Source of the DNA: Corallococcus sp. EGB
Lineage (GTDB): Bacteria; Myxococcota; Myxococcia; Myxococcales; Myxococcaceae
Direction: 5' to 3'
Assembly (NCBI RefSeq): GCF_019968905.1
Contig: NZ_CP079946.1
Location: 558,001-622,000, forward strand
Length of the DNA stretch: 64,000 nucleotides
Every line of letters starts with the position of its first letter. Within the stretch, counting starts at the first letter, position 1. Positions 17,039-28,139 of the stretch are shown here, piece by piece. The notes under the pieces were generated by a model. That model was not told the origin of the DNA and made no database searches. It worked only from the letters and a program-made list of their open reading frames with translations. The position numbers were made by a program, and so were the translations under genes.

Positions 17039-18019
17039 ATGCGCACGGCACGCGTGGCGGTGGGGGTGGCATGGGGGGCGCTGCTGGGCGCGTGTCACGC
17101 GTCCGTGCCGGCCTCCCCCGCGGTCCCGCTCGTGGGCGCGACGCCCGCCGGCCCCTTCGCCGGCGACGCGCGCACCCTCTTCGACGGCTGCGTCCCGGTC
17201 CCGGACAGCGCCACGTCGCGCACGTACCGCTGCGGCGCGCTCTCCGTGTGGCTGCACGAACAGCCCGGCCTGAGCGAGGCGCAGGCCGTGGACTCCGGGC
17301 GCGCCCGCGTCCACGCACGGCTGGGCCCGGACCTCACGGAGGCCCGGGGCGAGCTGCCGCTCGGCGGACAGCCGCACCCCTCCTTGCGCTTCGAGCAGTG
17401 CTCCGGTGCGGACGGCGAGGGAGGCTGCCCGGTGGGCGGCTACGTCACGGCGGTGACGCCCCTGGCGGGCCACGTGCGGCAGCTGGGCTGCGTGGCGCGC
17501 GACGACGTCCGCGCGGGGCTGGGCCGGTGTCTGGAGTTGTTCGCGTACCTGGCCACGCGGGGCAACCCGGAGGGCGACACGCTGTCTCCGTCCGCGCTCG
17601 TCACGCCGCCCCGGCTGCCGTGGCGGGTGCTGTACCTGCCGGAGGGCTGCGAGCTCGCGGACTCGACGACGCGCGCGGGGAGGATCCGCTGCGCCGGGTC
17701 CACCTTCTCCTGGAGCGTCTTCCTGCCGGCGTGGCCCGGCGCGGACCAGGTGGAGCGCTGGCGCGACCGGAGCGTGGAGGAGCTGCGCGATGCGCTCCCG
17801 GGAGCCCGTCCGGTGGCGTTGCGCGACTGCTACGTGGAGGGCATGGCCACGCGCTGCGCCCGGTTCACCGCGCCCTCTCCGGACGGAAGCGGCGATGTCC
17901 AGGTCTGGGCCGGCGGCGTGGACCAGGGCGACTGGGGCCTGTTCGCGGCGTGCAGCCTTCCGGCGAGCGCGTCCTTCCCCTTTCCGGCCGCCTGCAACGG
18001 CGTGTTCGCTCCGCGCTGA
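17039..18019 (+). CDS. Lipoprotein of unknown function
   Basis: A 326-residue protein with a lipobox LGAC at residues 16-19 (lipidated Cys19), so it is anchored to a membrane on the periplasmic side. I do not recognise the family. It contains about ten further cysteines, including pairs such as EQCSGADGEGGCP and RDCYVEGMATRCAR, suggesting disulfides, and two similar-looking halves: FDGCVPVPDSATSRTYRCG near 40-60 and LPEGCELADSTTRAGRIRCAG near 200-220 both match a GC(x)n-RxRCxG pattern, pointing to an internal duplication. It is followed after 6 bp by the ABC transporter ATPase gene and could be co-transcribed with it. Confidence 0.82.
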   Translation: MRTARVAVGVAWGALLGACHASVPASPAVPLVGATPAGPFAGDARTLFDGCVPVPDSATSRTYRCGALSVWLHEQPGLSEAQAVDSGRARVHARLGPDLTEARGELPLGGQPHPSLRFEQCSGADGEGGCPVGGYVTAVTPLAGHVRQLGCVARDDVRAGLGRCLELFAYLATRGNPEGDTLSPSALVTPPRLPWRVLYLPEGCELADSTTRAGRIRCAGSTFSWSVFLPAWPGADQVERWRDRSVEELRDALPGARPVALRDCYVEGMATRCARFTAPSPDGSGDVQVWAGGVDQGDWGLFAACSLPASASFPFPAACNGVFAPR

Positions 18020-18025
18020 AGGGAC

Positions 18026-18784
18026 GTGGCGTTCGTGTTCCAACTGCAAGGGGTGTCCAAGCGCTTCGGTGCCGCGCAGGCCCTGCACCCGCTGAACCTG
18101 AACCTGCCGAAGGGGGCCACCACGGTGCTCATCGGTCCCAGTGGCTGCGGGAAGTCCACGCTCCTGCGCCTGCTCAACGGCCTCTTGCGGCCCGACACGG
18201 GGCGCGTGCTCTTCGACGGGCAGCCCCTGCCGGAGGACGCGGGCGCGCTGCTCGCCGTGCGCCGCCGCGTGGGCTACGCGCTCCAGGGCGGAGGGCTGTT
18301 CCCGCACCTCACCGGCGCGAGCAACGTCACGCTGATGGCGCGGCACCTGCGCTGGCCGGAGGCGCGGATCCGCGAGCGGCTGGCCGGGTTGATGGACCTG
18401 ACGCGCTTCCCGGCGGACGCGCTGGAGCGCTTCCCGGGCGAGCTCTCCGGGGGCCAGCGGCAGCGCGTGGCGCTGATGCGCGCGCTGATGCTGGACCCGG
18501 ACGTGCTGCTGCTGGATGAGCCCCTGGGCGCGTTGGATCCGCTGGTGCGCCATGACCTCCAGGCGGACCTGCGCGGCATCTTCGAGCGGCTGGGCAAGAC
18601 GGTGGTGCTCGTCACGCACGACCTGGCGGAGGCGGCCTTCCTGGGCAACGGCATCGTGCTGATGCGCGAGGGCCAGGTGGTGCAGCAGGGCGCGCTGGAG
18701 GACCTGGAGGCGCGGCCCGCGGAGCCGTTCGTCACGCGGTTCATCCAGGCACAGCGTCCGCTGCCGCTGGGGAGGCCGGCATGA
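18026..18784 (+). CDS. Osmoprotectant-type ABC transporter ATP-binding protein
   Basis: A 252-residue ABC ATPase: Walker A GPSGCGKST near residue 38, Q loop in YALQGG, signature LSGGQRQR near 135, Walker B LLLDEPLGALD near 160 and the switch His in VTHD. It resembles OpuCA/ProV-type subunits but lacks the C-terminal CBS domains of ProV/OpuCA. A GTG at 18026 with GAAGGGAC upstream is the likely start. The stop overlaps the ATG of the fused binding-protein/permease gene (ATGA), so the two form one transporter. The substrate is probably a quaternary amine such as glycine betaine or choline, going by the partner protein. Confidence 0.92.
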   Translation: MAFVFQLQGVSKRFGAAQALHPLNLNLPKGATTVLIGPSGCGKSTLLRLLNGLLRPDTGRVLFDGQPLPEDAGALLAVRRRVGYALQGGGLFPHLTGASNVTLMARHLRWPEARIRERLAGLMDLTRFPADALERFPGELSGGQRQRVALMRALMLDPDVLLLDEPLGALDPLVRHDLQADLRGIFERLGKTVVLVTHDLAEAAFLGNGIVLMREGQVVQQGALEDLEARPAEPFVTRFIQAQRPLPLGRPA

Positions 18785-20271
18785 TGCGCGCGCTGTCGCT
18801 CGCGTGGCTGCTGCTGTGCGGCGTCGCGTGCACGGGCACTGGCGGTGGCGGACCCCAGGTGCGCGTGGGCTCCAAGAAGTTCACCGAGTCCGTCATCCTC
18901 GGGGAGATGGTGGCGCAGGTGGCGAACGACGCGGGCGCGCGGGCCTCGCACCGGCGCGAGCTGGGCGGCACCACGGTGCTGTGGGAGGCGCTGCGCCGGG
19001 GCGAGCTGGACGTCTATCCCGAGTACACCGGCACGCTGCGGCAGGAGCTGCTCGTGGGGCGCGCGCTGCCGGACGACGCGGCGCTGCGCCAGGCGCTCGA
19101 GGGCGAGGGCCTGCGGATGAGCGCGTCGCTGGGCTTCAACAACACCTACGCGCTGGGCATGAAGGAAGCGGAGGCGGAGCGGCTGGGCATCCGGCGCATC
19201 TCCGACCTGAAGGCGCACCCGGAGCTGCGCGTGGGCTTCAGCAACGAGTTCATGCAGCGGGGCGACGGCTGGCCCGCGCTGCGCGACGCGTACGGCCTGC
19301 CCCAGCGCGACGTGCGCGGCCTGGACCACGACCTGGCCTACCGGGGCATGGAGAGCGGCGCCATCCAGCTCACGGACCTGTACTCCACGGACGCGGAGGT
19401 GGCCGCCTACGGGCTGCGCGTGCTGGAGGACGACCGGCACCACTTCCCCGCGTACGACGCCGTGCTCCTCTACCGCGCGGACCTGGAGACGCGCGCGCCC
19501 CGAGTGGTCCAGGCGATGCGCCGGCTGGAGGGCTCGCTGTCGGAGGCGACAATGGTCCAGCTCAACGCCCGCGCGCGGCTGGAGCGAGTGCCGGAGGCGC
19601 GGGTGGCGGCGGACTTCCTCCAGGCGTCGCTGGGCCTGACGACGGAGGTGCGCACGGACGGGCGGGGTGCGCGCCTCTGGCAGCGCACGCGCGAGCACCT
19701 GTTCCTGGTGGGGCTGTCGCTGGCGGCGGCCATCGCGCTGGCCATTCCGCTGGGCGTGGTGGCCGCGCGCCGTCCGCGTTTGGGGCAGGGCGTGCTGGGC
19801 CTGTCGAGCGTCATCCAGACGGTGCCGTCGCTGGCGCTGCTGGTGTTCATGATTCCGCTGTTGGGCATCGGCTCGAAGCCGGCCATCGCGGCGCTGTTCC
19901 TCTACAGCCTGCTGCCCATCGTGAGGAACACGGCGGCGGGGCTTCAGGGCATCCCGTGGGAGGTGCGCGAGTCCGCGGAGGCGCTGGGCCTGCCGTCCGG
20001 CGCCCGGCTGTGGCGCATCGAGCTGCCCATGGCGGCGGCGTCCATCCTCGCGGGCATCCAGACGGCGGCGGTCATCAACGTGGGCACCGCCACGCTGGGC
20101 GCGCTGGTGGGCGCGGGCGGCTACGGGCAGCCCATCCTCACCGGCATCCGCCTGGACGACGTGGGGCTCATCCTGGAGGGCGCGGTGCCCGCGGCGGTGC
20201 TGGCGCTCGTGGTCAGCGGCCTCTTCGAGGCGGTGGAGCGCGCGCTGGTGCCCCGGGGCCTGCGCGGCTGA
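18781..20271 (+). CDS. Fused substrate-binding protein and permease of an OpuC/OsmF-type ABC transporter
   Basis: A 496-residue fusion. After an N-terminal signal sequence (a possible poor lipobox GVAC at about 14-17) comes an OpuAC/QAT-like binding domain (about 25-280) with VGSKKFTESVILGEM, ELDVYPEYTGT, and GFSNEFMQR. From about 295 a permease domain with five to six membrane spans carries the EAA loop motif (EVRESAEALGLPSGARLW) that contacts the ATPase. In many relatives the fusion is permease first, binding domain last; here the binding domain is N-terminal and would be exported before the permease inserts. The ATPase partner is the overlapping upstream gene. Substrate inferred: betaine, choline, carnitine or a similar compound. 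The gene ends 3 bp before the convergent heme A synthase gene. Confidence 0.92.
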   Translation: MMRALSLAWLLLCGVACTGTGGGGPQVRVGSKKFTESVILGEMVAQVANDAGARASHRRELGGTTVLWEALRRGELDVYPEYTGTLRQELLVGRALPDDAALRQALEGEGLRMSASLGFNNTYALGMKEAEAERLGIRRISDLKAHPELRVGFSNEFMQRGDGWPALRDAYGLPQRDVRGLDHDLAYRGMESGAIQLTDLYSTDAEVAAYGLRVLEDDRHHFPAYDAVLLYRADLETRAPRVVQAMRRLEGSLSEATMVQLNARARLERVPEARVAADFLQASLGLTTEVRTDGRGARLWQRTREHLFLVGLSLAAAIALAIPLGVVAARRPRLGQGVLGLSSVIQTVPSLALLVFMIPLLGIGSKPAIAALFLYSLLPIVRNTAAGLQGIPWEVRESAEALGLPSGARLWRIELPMAAASILAGIQTAAVINVGTATLGALVGAGGYGQPILTGIRLDDVGLILEGAVPAAVLALVVSGLFEAVERALVPRGLRG

Positions 20272-20274
20272 GCG

Positions 20275-21249
<975 letters not shown>

Positions 21250-21396
21250 CGTGCCCTCCCAGTACCGCATCCGTTCCCAGCGAACCACCGCGCGTCCGAG
21301 TCCGCCCGGCCGCCGCGCGCCAGTGGCTCAACACCTGCGCTTATGGGGCCTCCCGCGGCAGTCCCCAACCCCCGGGGAAGTTGTTAGCGTCACCCC

Positions 21397-22521
21397 GTGC
21401 CCCGAGACCGCGAAGCGCCCCCTGTCTCCTCGTCCCCTCACGATGCGGCCGAGCGCCTGCGCCGGCTGGAAGCGGCCATCGAGGAAGGGCGCGCGCGCAA
21501 GGACGCGGCCCTGGAGGCGTGGGTGCGCCGGATGGGCCGCCTGCCCACCGAGAAGGAGCGGGACCGCTGGGAGCGGGAGTGGGAGCGCGGCGCGGAGCGG
21601 GAGCGCCAGCGGTGGGAGAAGCAGTGGGAGCGCGAGTCGAAGGAGGCCCTGCGCCGCGCGGAGCGGCAGGCCAAGCGCGACGCGTACATCGCCCAACAGC
21701 AGGCGCACCGCCAGGCGAAGCGCGCGGAGAAGGCGGCGAAGGAAGAGGCCTCACGCAACCCGCTGGTGGGCGTGGGGCAGCTCATCGTCGCGCTGGCGTG
21801 CGTGGCCACGGTGGTGCGGTTCCCGAACCAGTACTGGTGGCTGCTGTTCGTGGCGCTCGGCTTCTTCAAGGGGGCCGCGAAGCACCTGCGCGCGGCCAAC
21901 AACCCCCTGCTGACGCGCGTGGAGGAGCCGACCGCGCCGGTGCTGCCGCAGGCGAAGGTGACTCCGGCGCCGGCGGATCCGCGCCTGGCGCGCGTGGACG
22001 CCGTCTGCGAGAAGCTGCTCGCGGAGCTGAGCGCGGGGCCGGGCGTGTTGCAGGAGATGGTGCGCTCGCCGGAGCGCACCGTGCAGGACCTGCGCAAGAG
22101 CTGCCACGAGCTCATCCGCCGCGAGCGCGAGCTGCGCACGGTGGCGCCGCCGGAGGACGTGCAGCGGCTGGCGGACGAGCGCAAGAAGCTGGAGACGCGC
22201 TGGGCCGCGGAGGAGGACGCGGTGGTGCGCGACCGGCTGCGCGCGGCGTTGCAGGTGTTGGATGAGCAGGTGCGCCAGCGCGCGGAGCTGACGAAGGCCG
22301 CGGACCGGCTGGAGGCCGAGTACACGCGCCTGGCCTACACGCTGGAGAACCTCTACGCGCAGGTGCTGCGGGTGCGCTCGGCGGACGCGGCGGACGCGGA
22401 CGTGGCCGGCGCGGGCCTGCGCCTCAGCGTGGAGCAGCTGGGCGCGGAGGTGGACGCGGTGACGTCCGCGCTGGAAGAGGTGCACGGCGCGCCCGTGGAT
22501 GGCCGGGTGCGCACGCGCTGA
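21397..22521 (+). CDS. Coiled-coil membrane protein of unknown function
   Basis: A 374-residue protein starting with GTG at 21397. Residues 15-120 are an extremely charged Arg/Glu/Lys helix with repeated WER(E) units (ERDRWEREWERGAERER...), almost certainly coiled coil. Two hydrophobic segments follow at about 127-142 (GQLIVALACVATVVRF) and 147-160 (YWWLLFVALGFF), forming a hairpin that puts both ends in the cytoplasm. Residues 195-350 are again helical and heptad-like. I do not recognise a named family; the charged helix, two-span hairpin and long helix suggest a structural or scaffolding membrane protein. It ends 6 bp before the convergent dehydrogenase gene. Confidence 0.75.
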   Translation: MPRDREAPPVSSSPHDAAERLRRLEAAIEEGRARKDAALEAWVRRMGRLPTEKERDRWEREWERGAERERQRWEKQWERESKEALRRAERQAKRDAYIAQQQAHRQAKRAEKAAKEEASRNPLVGVGQLIVALACVATVVRFPNQYWWLLFVALGFFKGAAKHLRAANNPLLTRVEEPTAPVLPQAKVTPAPADPRLARVDAVCEKLLAELSAGPGVLQEMVRSPERTVQDLRKSCHELIRRERELRTVAPPEDVQRLADERKKLETRWAAEEDAVVRDRLRAALQVLDEQVRQRAELTKAADRLEAEYTRLAYTLENLYAQVLRVRSADAADADVAGAGLRLSVEQLGAEVDAVTSALEEVHGAPVDGRVRTR

Positions 22522-22527
22522 GCGCCC

Positions 22528-23934
22528 CTATTCACCCGCGTGCTTCGACGGCGGCGGGGCGCCGGACGGGCCGGTGATGCGGACGGTCTTGGCGTTGACG
22601 AACTCGCGGATGCCCAGGTCGGCCAGCTCGCGGCCGTGGCCGGAGTGCTTCACGCCGCCGAAGGGCAGGCGCGCGTCGGACGCGACGAGCGCGTTGACGA
22701 ACACCATGCCGGCCTCGATGCCGTCGATGAGCCGGCGCTGCTCGTTCGGGTCCTGGGTCCACACGCTGGCGCCCAGGCCGAAGGGCGTCGCGTTGGCCAG
22801 CTCGATGGCGTGCTCCAGGTCGCGGGCGCGCAGCAGGGTGGCCACGGGGCCGAAGAGCTCGTCGTGGAAGGCGGGGGCCCTGGGCGGTGGATCCGCGAGG
22901 ACGGTGGGCGGGTAGAAGTTGCCGGGGCCGCCCTGGGGCCTGCCGCCGAGCAGCAGCCGGGTGCCGGCCTTGATGCTCTCCTGCACCTGGGCGTGCAGCC
23001 CTTCGAGGATGCCGGGCGTGGCGAGCGGGCCGACGTCGGTCTTCGGATCCATGGGGTCGCCGACCACCATGGTCTTCATGCGTTCGACGAAGCGGCGTTC
23101 GAACTCCTGGGCGATGGGCTCGGCGATGATGAAGCGCTTGGCGGCGATGCAGGACTGGCCGTTGTTGATGAGGCGCGCGGACACGGCGGTGTGCACGGCC
23201 TTGTCCAGGTCCGCGCTGGGCATGACGATGAACGGGTCGCTGCCGCCCAGCTCCAGGACGACCTTCTTGATGGCGCGGCCCGCCGCGGCGCCCACGGCCC
23301 GGCCGGCGCCCTCGCTGCCGGTGAGCGTGACGGCCTTCACGCGCGGATCCTCGATGACGCGGTTCACCTCCGACGTCTCGATGAACAGGGATTGGAAGGC
23401 GCCTTCGGGGAAGCCGGCGGTGCGGAAGATTTCTTCCAGCGCGAGGGCGCACTGGGGCACGTTGCTGGCGTGCTTGAGCAGGCCCACGTTGCCGGCCATG
23501 AGGGCAGGGGCGGCGAAGCGCACGACCTGCCAGAAGGGGAAGTTCCACGGCATGATGGCGAGCACGGGGCCCAGCGGCTGGTAGCGCACGAAGGCGGTGT
23601 CGCCATCCACGTCGATGGGCGTGTCGCGCAGGAGCTTCTCCGCGCGGGTGACGTAGTAGCGGCACGCGGTGGCGCTCTTGCGGGACTCGGCCTTGGCGGC
23701 CTCCAGGGGCTTGCCCATCTCCTCCGTCATCATGCGGCCGAAGCGGTCGGCCTCGACTTCGAGGATTTCAGCGGCGCGGCGCATCCAGCGGGCGCGGTCG
23801 GCGAAGGACGTCTCGCGGTAGGCGCGGAACGTGTCCGCGGCCTTTTGCAGCTTGCGCTCCAGTTGCTCGGACGAGAGCACGTCGAAGGTGCGCAGCGTCT
23901 TGCCCGTGGTGGGGCTGATGGTGGCGATGGCCAT
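22528..23934 (-). CDS. gabD: NAD(P)-dependent succinate-semialdehyde dehydrogenase-like aldehyde dehydrogenase
   Basis: A 468-residue ALDH-superfamily enzyme. It has the cofactor-binding PWNFPFWQ motif, the catalytic Glu in VLELGGSDPF and the catalytic Cys in NNGQSCIAAKRF. The short N terminus (ATISPTTGKTLRTF) and the GQSC context match the YneI/GabD-like succinate-semialdehyde dehydrogenases, which oxidise succinate semialdehyde to succinate in GABA breakdown; substrate assignment from sequence is only moderately safe. The ATG at 23934 is the natural start; the open frame upstream lacks family similarity. No gabT or permease is adjacent. A possible promoter (TTGTCA, then TTATCA about 15 bases on, minus strand) lies near 23970-23995. 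Confidence 0.85.
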   Translation of the reverse strand: MAIATISPTTGKTLRTFDVLSSEQLERKLQKAADTFRAYRETSFADRARWMRRAAEILEVEADRFGRMMTEEMGKPLEAAKAESRKSATACRYYVTRAEKLLRDTPIDVDGDTAFVRYQPLGPVLAIMPWNFPFWQVVRFAAPALMAGNVGLLKHASNVPQCALALEEIFRTAGFPEGAFQSLFIETSEVNRVIEDPRVKAVTLTGSEGAGRAVGAAAGRAIKKVVLELGGSDPFIVMPSADLDKAVHTAVSARLINNGQSCIAAKRFIIAEPIAQEFERRFVERMKTMVVGDPMDPKTDVGPLATPGILEGLHAQVQESIKAGTRLLLGGRPQGGPGNFYPPTVLADPPPRAPAFHDELFGPVATLLRARDLEHAIELANATPFGLGASVWTQDPNEQRRLIDGIEAGMVFVNALVASDARLPFGGVKHSGHGRELADLGIREFVNAKTVRITGPSGAPPPSKHAGE

Positions 23935-24138
23935 GTGCGGGTGCCTCCCGGTGCGAACGTCCCCGGGTGATAACAGGCCGCACTCCCGTGACAATGCTTC
24001 CGGAGCTGGAGCGTCCAGGGGCGCACGCCCGGCCGATGACCGAACCATGACCGAACGACCGGGAGCCCTCGGCCAACGCCTCCCTGGTCCCGTGGTCCCA
24101 TGGCGTCCGACTCGCAGGAGCTCGCGCGGAGGCTGTGC

Positions 24139-24561
<423 letters not shown>

Positions 24562-24636
24562 GCGCCCTGGAGCCTGTCCGACACTCGCCGCGAAAAGACC
24601 GTGCCTGGCCCGCACCCGCTGGCCTAAGTCACGCCC

Positions 24637-25365
24637 ATGTCACGAGGGCCATGGCGGTGGGTGTCGGGTTGGGACGTGATGGTGACGCGGCCGCTGGGGC
24701 TGCTGTTGCTCGTGGTCGCCTGCGTCCTGGGCTTCGTCTACCTGTCCGACGAGGTCACCGAAGGCGAGACGCAGGACATCGACGAGCGCATCGTGCGCTC
24801 CCTCCGCCGCCCCGAGGACCCCGCGCTTCCTCGCGGCCCGTGGTGGCTCGCGGAGACCGCGCGCGACGTGACGTCCCTGGGCGGCTTCCCCGTGCTGTCG
24901 CTCATCACCGTGGCCGTGTGCGGCTTCCTGGCGATGGCCCGCCGCTACCGCACCAGCCTCTTCGTCCTGTTCGCCATCGTCGGCGGATGGATGCTCAACG
25001 CGGCGCTCAAGAACGTCTTCAACCGGCCGCGCCCCTCCGTGGTGCCCCACCTCACGGAGACGCTCTCCACCAGCTTCCCCAGCGGACACGCCATGCTGTC
25101 CGCCATCACCTACCTCACGCTGGGCGCGCTGCTGGCCCAGTTCTCCGAGCACCGCCGCGTGAAGGTGTACCTCCTCGTCGTCGCCCTGGTCCTGTCCGGC
25201 CTCGTGGGCTGCACCCGCGTGTACCTGGGCGTGCACTACCCCACGGACGTGCTCGGCGGCTGGGTGGCCGGGCTGGCGTGGGCCCTCCTTGTCACCGTCG
25301 CCGCCCGCTTCATGCGCCGCCGCAGCCCCGCCCTGCGCGAGGAGGCCCATCGCCCCGTGGAATGA
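24637..25365 (+). CDS. PAP2-family membrane phosphatase
   Basis: A 242-residue protein with five to six membrane spans and the three lipid phosphatase motifs: KNVFNRPRP (KX6RP, near residue 125), PSGH (near 148) and TRVYLGVHYPTD (RX5HX3D, near 190; the usual Ser before the Arg is Thr). Such enzymes remove phosphate from phosphatidic acid, undecaprenyl pyrophosphate or related lipids at the outer face of the inner membrane; the actual substrate cannot be told. About 75 bp separate it from exbD. It runs in the same direction as the histone-deacetylase-like gene, whose ATG is 120 bp downstream. Confidence 0.9.
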   Translation: MSRGPWRWVSGWDVMVTRPLGLLLLVVACVLGFVYLSDEVTEGETQDIDERIVRSLRRPEDPALPRGPWWLAETARDVTSLGGFPVLSLITVAVCGFLAMARRYRTSLFVLFAIVGGWMLNAALKNVFNRPRPSVVPHLTETLSTSFPSGHAMLSAITYLTLGALLAQFSEHRRVKVYLLVVALVLSGLVGCTRVYLGVHYPTDVLGGWVAGLAWALLVTVAARFMRRRSPALREEAHRPVE

Positions 25366-25485
25366 GCCTTGCGCCCCCCGCCCCCTCGCAGGATGAAGGG
25401 GCTCCCGCCCTCCCAGCCCGCGCCCTTCTCCCGTGTCCCTTCTCTCCGTGAACGCCCGCCACCCCCAGCCGCCCGCGAGGCGCGG

Positions 25486-27288
<1,803 letters not shown>

Positions 27289-27333
27289 CACCGGAGCCGC
27301 GGCGCAAGCCCGGCCCGTGGTAGTCAGGACGGC

Positions 27334-28002
27334 GTGGACCTGGACGCGCAACGCCGTGAACAACACAAGCTGCGCCTGTCGTGGATGCCGTGGCTCTACT
27401 TCAGCCTCAAGCCGCGCCACCGCGAGTGGGCGGAGGCCTGGCAGCGCCAGGTGCAGGACCGCCTGCGCGCGCTGGAGACCGTCGAAATCGCCGAGGGCTG
27501 TTTCATCGCCCCGGAGGCGCGCATCTTCGCGGAGCCCGGCCGCACCGTGCGCATCGGGCCGGGGTGCAGCATCGGCGCGGACGCGTTCGTGCACGGGCCG
27601 GTGGTGCTGGGGCCGCGCGTCAGCCTCAACGCGCGCGTCAGCCTGGATGGCGGCGCGTGCGGCATCCGCATCGGCGAGGGCAGCCGCATCGCCACCGGCG
27701 CCACGCTCTACGCCTTCGACCACGGGCTCGCGCCGGACCGCCCCGTGCGCGAACAGCCCGTCACCTCCAGGGGCATCGTGATCGGCCAGGACGTCTGGGT
27801 GGGCGCCAACGCGGGCATCACCGACGGTGTCACCGTGGGCGACCACGCGGTGATTGGCATGGGCGCCGTCGTCACGCGCGACGTGCCCCCCTGGGCCATC
27901 GTCGGCGGCGTGCCTGCACGCCTGCTCGGCGACCGCCGTCAACGCCCCCGCTCCGGAATCCCCGGGGGGTGGGAGCCTCCAGACTCCGAGGGAAACCCTT
28001 GA
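27334..28002 (+). CDS. Hexapeptide-repeat acyltransferase (WbbJ/LbetaH type)
   Basis: A 222-residue protein with a left-handed beta-helix of hexapeptide repeats from about residue 50 ([19 protein letters not shown]) to 195 ([18 protein letters not shown]). The probable catalytic His lies in YAFDHG near residue 131. Relatives transfer acetyl or other acyl groups from acyl-CoA to sugars of polysaccharide or LPS. The first 45 residues are a basic helix containing [16 protein letters not shown]. The likely start is GTG at 27334, 45 bp past the preceding stop. No glycosyltransferase is adjacent. Confidence 0.87.
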   Translation: MDLDAQRREQHKLRLSWMPWLYFSLKPRHREWAEAWQRQVQDRLRALETVEIAEGCFIAPEARIFAEPGRTVRIGPGCSIGADAFVHGPVVLGPRVSLNARVSLDGGACGIRIGEGSRIATGATLYAFDHGLAPDRPVREQPVTSRGIVIGQDVWVGANAGITDGVTVGDHAVIGMGAVVTRDVPPWAIVGGVPARLLGDRRQRPRSGIPGGWEPPDSEGNP

Positions 28003-28018
28003 GACCCAGGCGGGTCCA

Positions 28019-28049
28019 TTGACTTTGAAACATTCGAGCGCCCTATGCT
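28019..28049 (+). promoter_or_regulatory. Possible sigma-70-like promoter for the PAS-GAF kinase
   Basis: TTGACT (28019-28024) and TATGCT (28044-28049) are separated by 19 bases, two more than ideal, in a locally AT-rich stretch 90 bp before the start of the kinase gene. The match is reasonable for a GC-rich genome but rests on inspection only. Confidence 0.35.
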
Positions 28050-28139
28050 TCGGGCCGCGATGAGACGGAGAGAGGGCTCGGGCTCGGACGCACCGGGTGG
28101 GTTTCCCTCCAATTCGGGTTTCATCCCGTTTCATTCGCG

